Shown: piece by piece, positions 42,485 through 42,896 of the stretch
How positions within the stretch are numbered: the stretch's first letter is position 1
Layout of the letters: each line of letters begins with the position of its first letter
Source of the DNA: Chloroflexota bacterium
GTDB lineage: Bacteria; Chloroflexota; Anaerolineae; Anaerolineales; Anaerolineaceae
Assembly (NCBI GenBank): GCA_021372725.1
Contig: JAJFTV010000125.1
Location: 1 to 42,896 of the forward strand
Direction: 5' to 3'
DNA length: 42,896 bases
Notes under the pieces: model-generated
Seen by the model: the letters and a program-made list of their open reading frames with translations, nothing else
Databases searched by the model: none
What the model was told of the DNA's origin: nothing
Program-made: the position numbers and the translations under genes

Positions 42485-42896
42485 TTAGAACATATCAAAT
42501 AAAGCAGACTGAACCAGCCGTATGGCCGATGGGGTCAGTAATACGATCAGCAAGGCTGGAAAAATCAATAGTGCCATGGGAATGATCATCTTGATGGGGG
42601 CTTTTCTGGCCTCCTCTTCTGCAAATTGCCTTCTCCGAATCCGCATCTGATCAGCCTGTACATGCAATACATTGGCAAGACTGACACCCAGTTGTTCACT
42701 CTGTATCACTGCTGCAACAAAACTGGTCAGTTCTGGCAGTCCGACACGATCAGACATATCCCGTAAGGCGTCCCTCCGGAGCTTGCCCAGTTGGATTTCC
42801 TGCAGCACCCTTTGAAAAGCGACGGTTAACTCTGATTCCCATTTTGCACATACTTGGGCCATTGCAGCATCAAAACCAAGACCTGCCTCAACACAA
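42485..42896 (-). CDS. Type II secretion F / TadC-like membrane protein (partial)
   Basis: The C-terminal 137 codons of a protein that runs off the right edge; the frame stays open upstream as CVEAGLGFDAAMAQVC. The GLGFDAA start and LTSFVAAVIQSEQLGVSL block are typical of the T2SSF/TadC domain, and a final pair of hydrophobic segments (KMIIPMALLIFPALLIVLL) closes it. TadC is the inner-membrane platform of Tad-type pili. The rest of the tad cluster would lie to the right. The comF gene follows on the same strand. Confidence 0.88.
   Translation of the reverse strand, partial: CVEAGLGFDAAMAQVCAKWESELTVAFQRVLQEIQLGKLRRDALRDMSDRVGLPELTSFVAAVIQSEQLGVSLANVLHVQADQMRIRRRQFAEEEARKAPIKMIIPMALLIFPALLIVLLTPSAIRLVQSALFDMF

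Noticed and set aside
1..42896. CRISPR arrays, insertion sequences or prophage
   Set aside because: No regularly spaced direct repeats, no transposase or phage-like products were found on either strand.

Overview
The window reads like a contiguous chromosomal segment of a Chloroflexota bacterium, most likely Anaerolineae-like. This assignment is inferred from gene content and was not tested against a database. The clues are an rpmB / Asp23 / FakA / DegV / RecG / CoaD neighbourhood like that of monoderm bacteria, a split radical SAM plus DUF2344 pair, many GT-C type membrane glycosyltransferases with no LPS genes, a TadC-type secretion gene, and several genes with no Shine-Dalgarno whose ATG lies close behind an extended -10 box. 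Coding density is high and no gap between genes exceeds about 260 bases. I see no transposase, integrase, prophage gene or CRISPR array.

Layout. 1-10704: two minus-strand groups of large polytopic membrane proteins (GT87/GT39-like, five genes), with a PlsC-like acyltransferase and a UMF1-type MFS transporter heading the second group. A single plus-strand nitrilase-family amidohydrolase sits between the groups. 10705-14477: thioredoxin and an orphan OmpR-type response regulator (minus), then an SDR and a DUF362 protein (plus). 14530-18259: an SH3-domain membrane protein and a cation/H+ antiporter (minus), a Ser/Thr kinase coupled to ribulose-phosphate epimerase (plus), and zinc-type ribosomal protein L28 (minus). 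18393-24833: asp23, fakA, degV/fakB, recG, coaD and a coiled-coil septum-type protein, all plus and tightly packed. 24989-28932: folC-lon, overlapping and on the minus strand. 29020-32723: DUF503, an atypical SDR, a radical SAM protein and DUF2344 (plus). 32742-32813: tRNA-Arg(CCG) with its own terminator. 32901-38746: a complete hydrogenase maturation operon hypA-B-F-C-D-E. 38834-42896: minus-strand tadC (partial), comF, hpf, efp, a small cysteine-rich protein and a HAD-DinB fusion.

How the genes fit together. The hyp genes encode everything needed to build and insert the Fe(CN)2CO and nickel parts of a [NiFe] hydrogenase, but the enzyme itself lies elsewhere. FakA with the DegV protein should phosphorylate exogenous fatty acids, and Lon, FolC, RecG, CoaD, EF-P and HPF are housekeeping. 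The GT-C proteins probably build extracytoplasmic glycans or glycolipids from lipid-linked sugars.

No element stands out as an obvious new defence or mobile system. The items most worth a second look are the HAD-DinB fusion overlapping a conserved-looking cysteine-rich protein, the SDR whose YxxxK is replaced by SxxxR, EF-P with arginine at the modification tip, structured leaders before rpmB and the MFS gene, and the extended -10 / leaderless start pattern.
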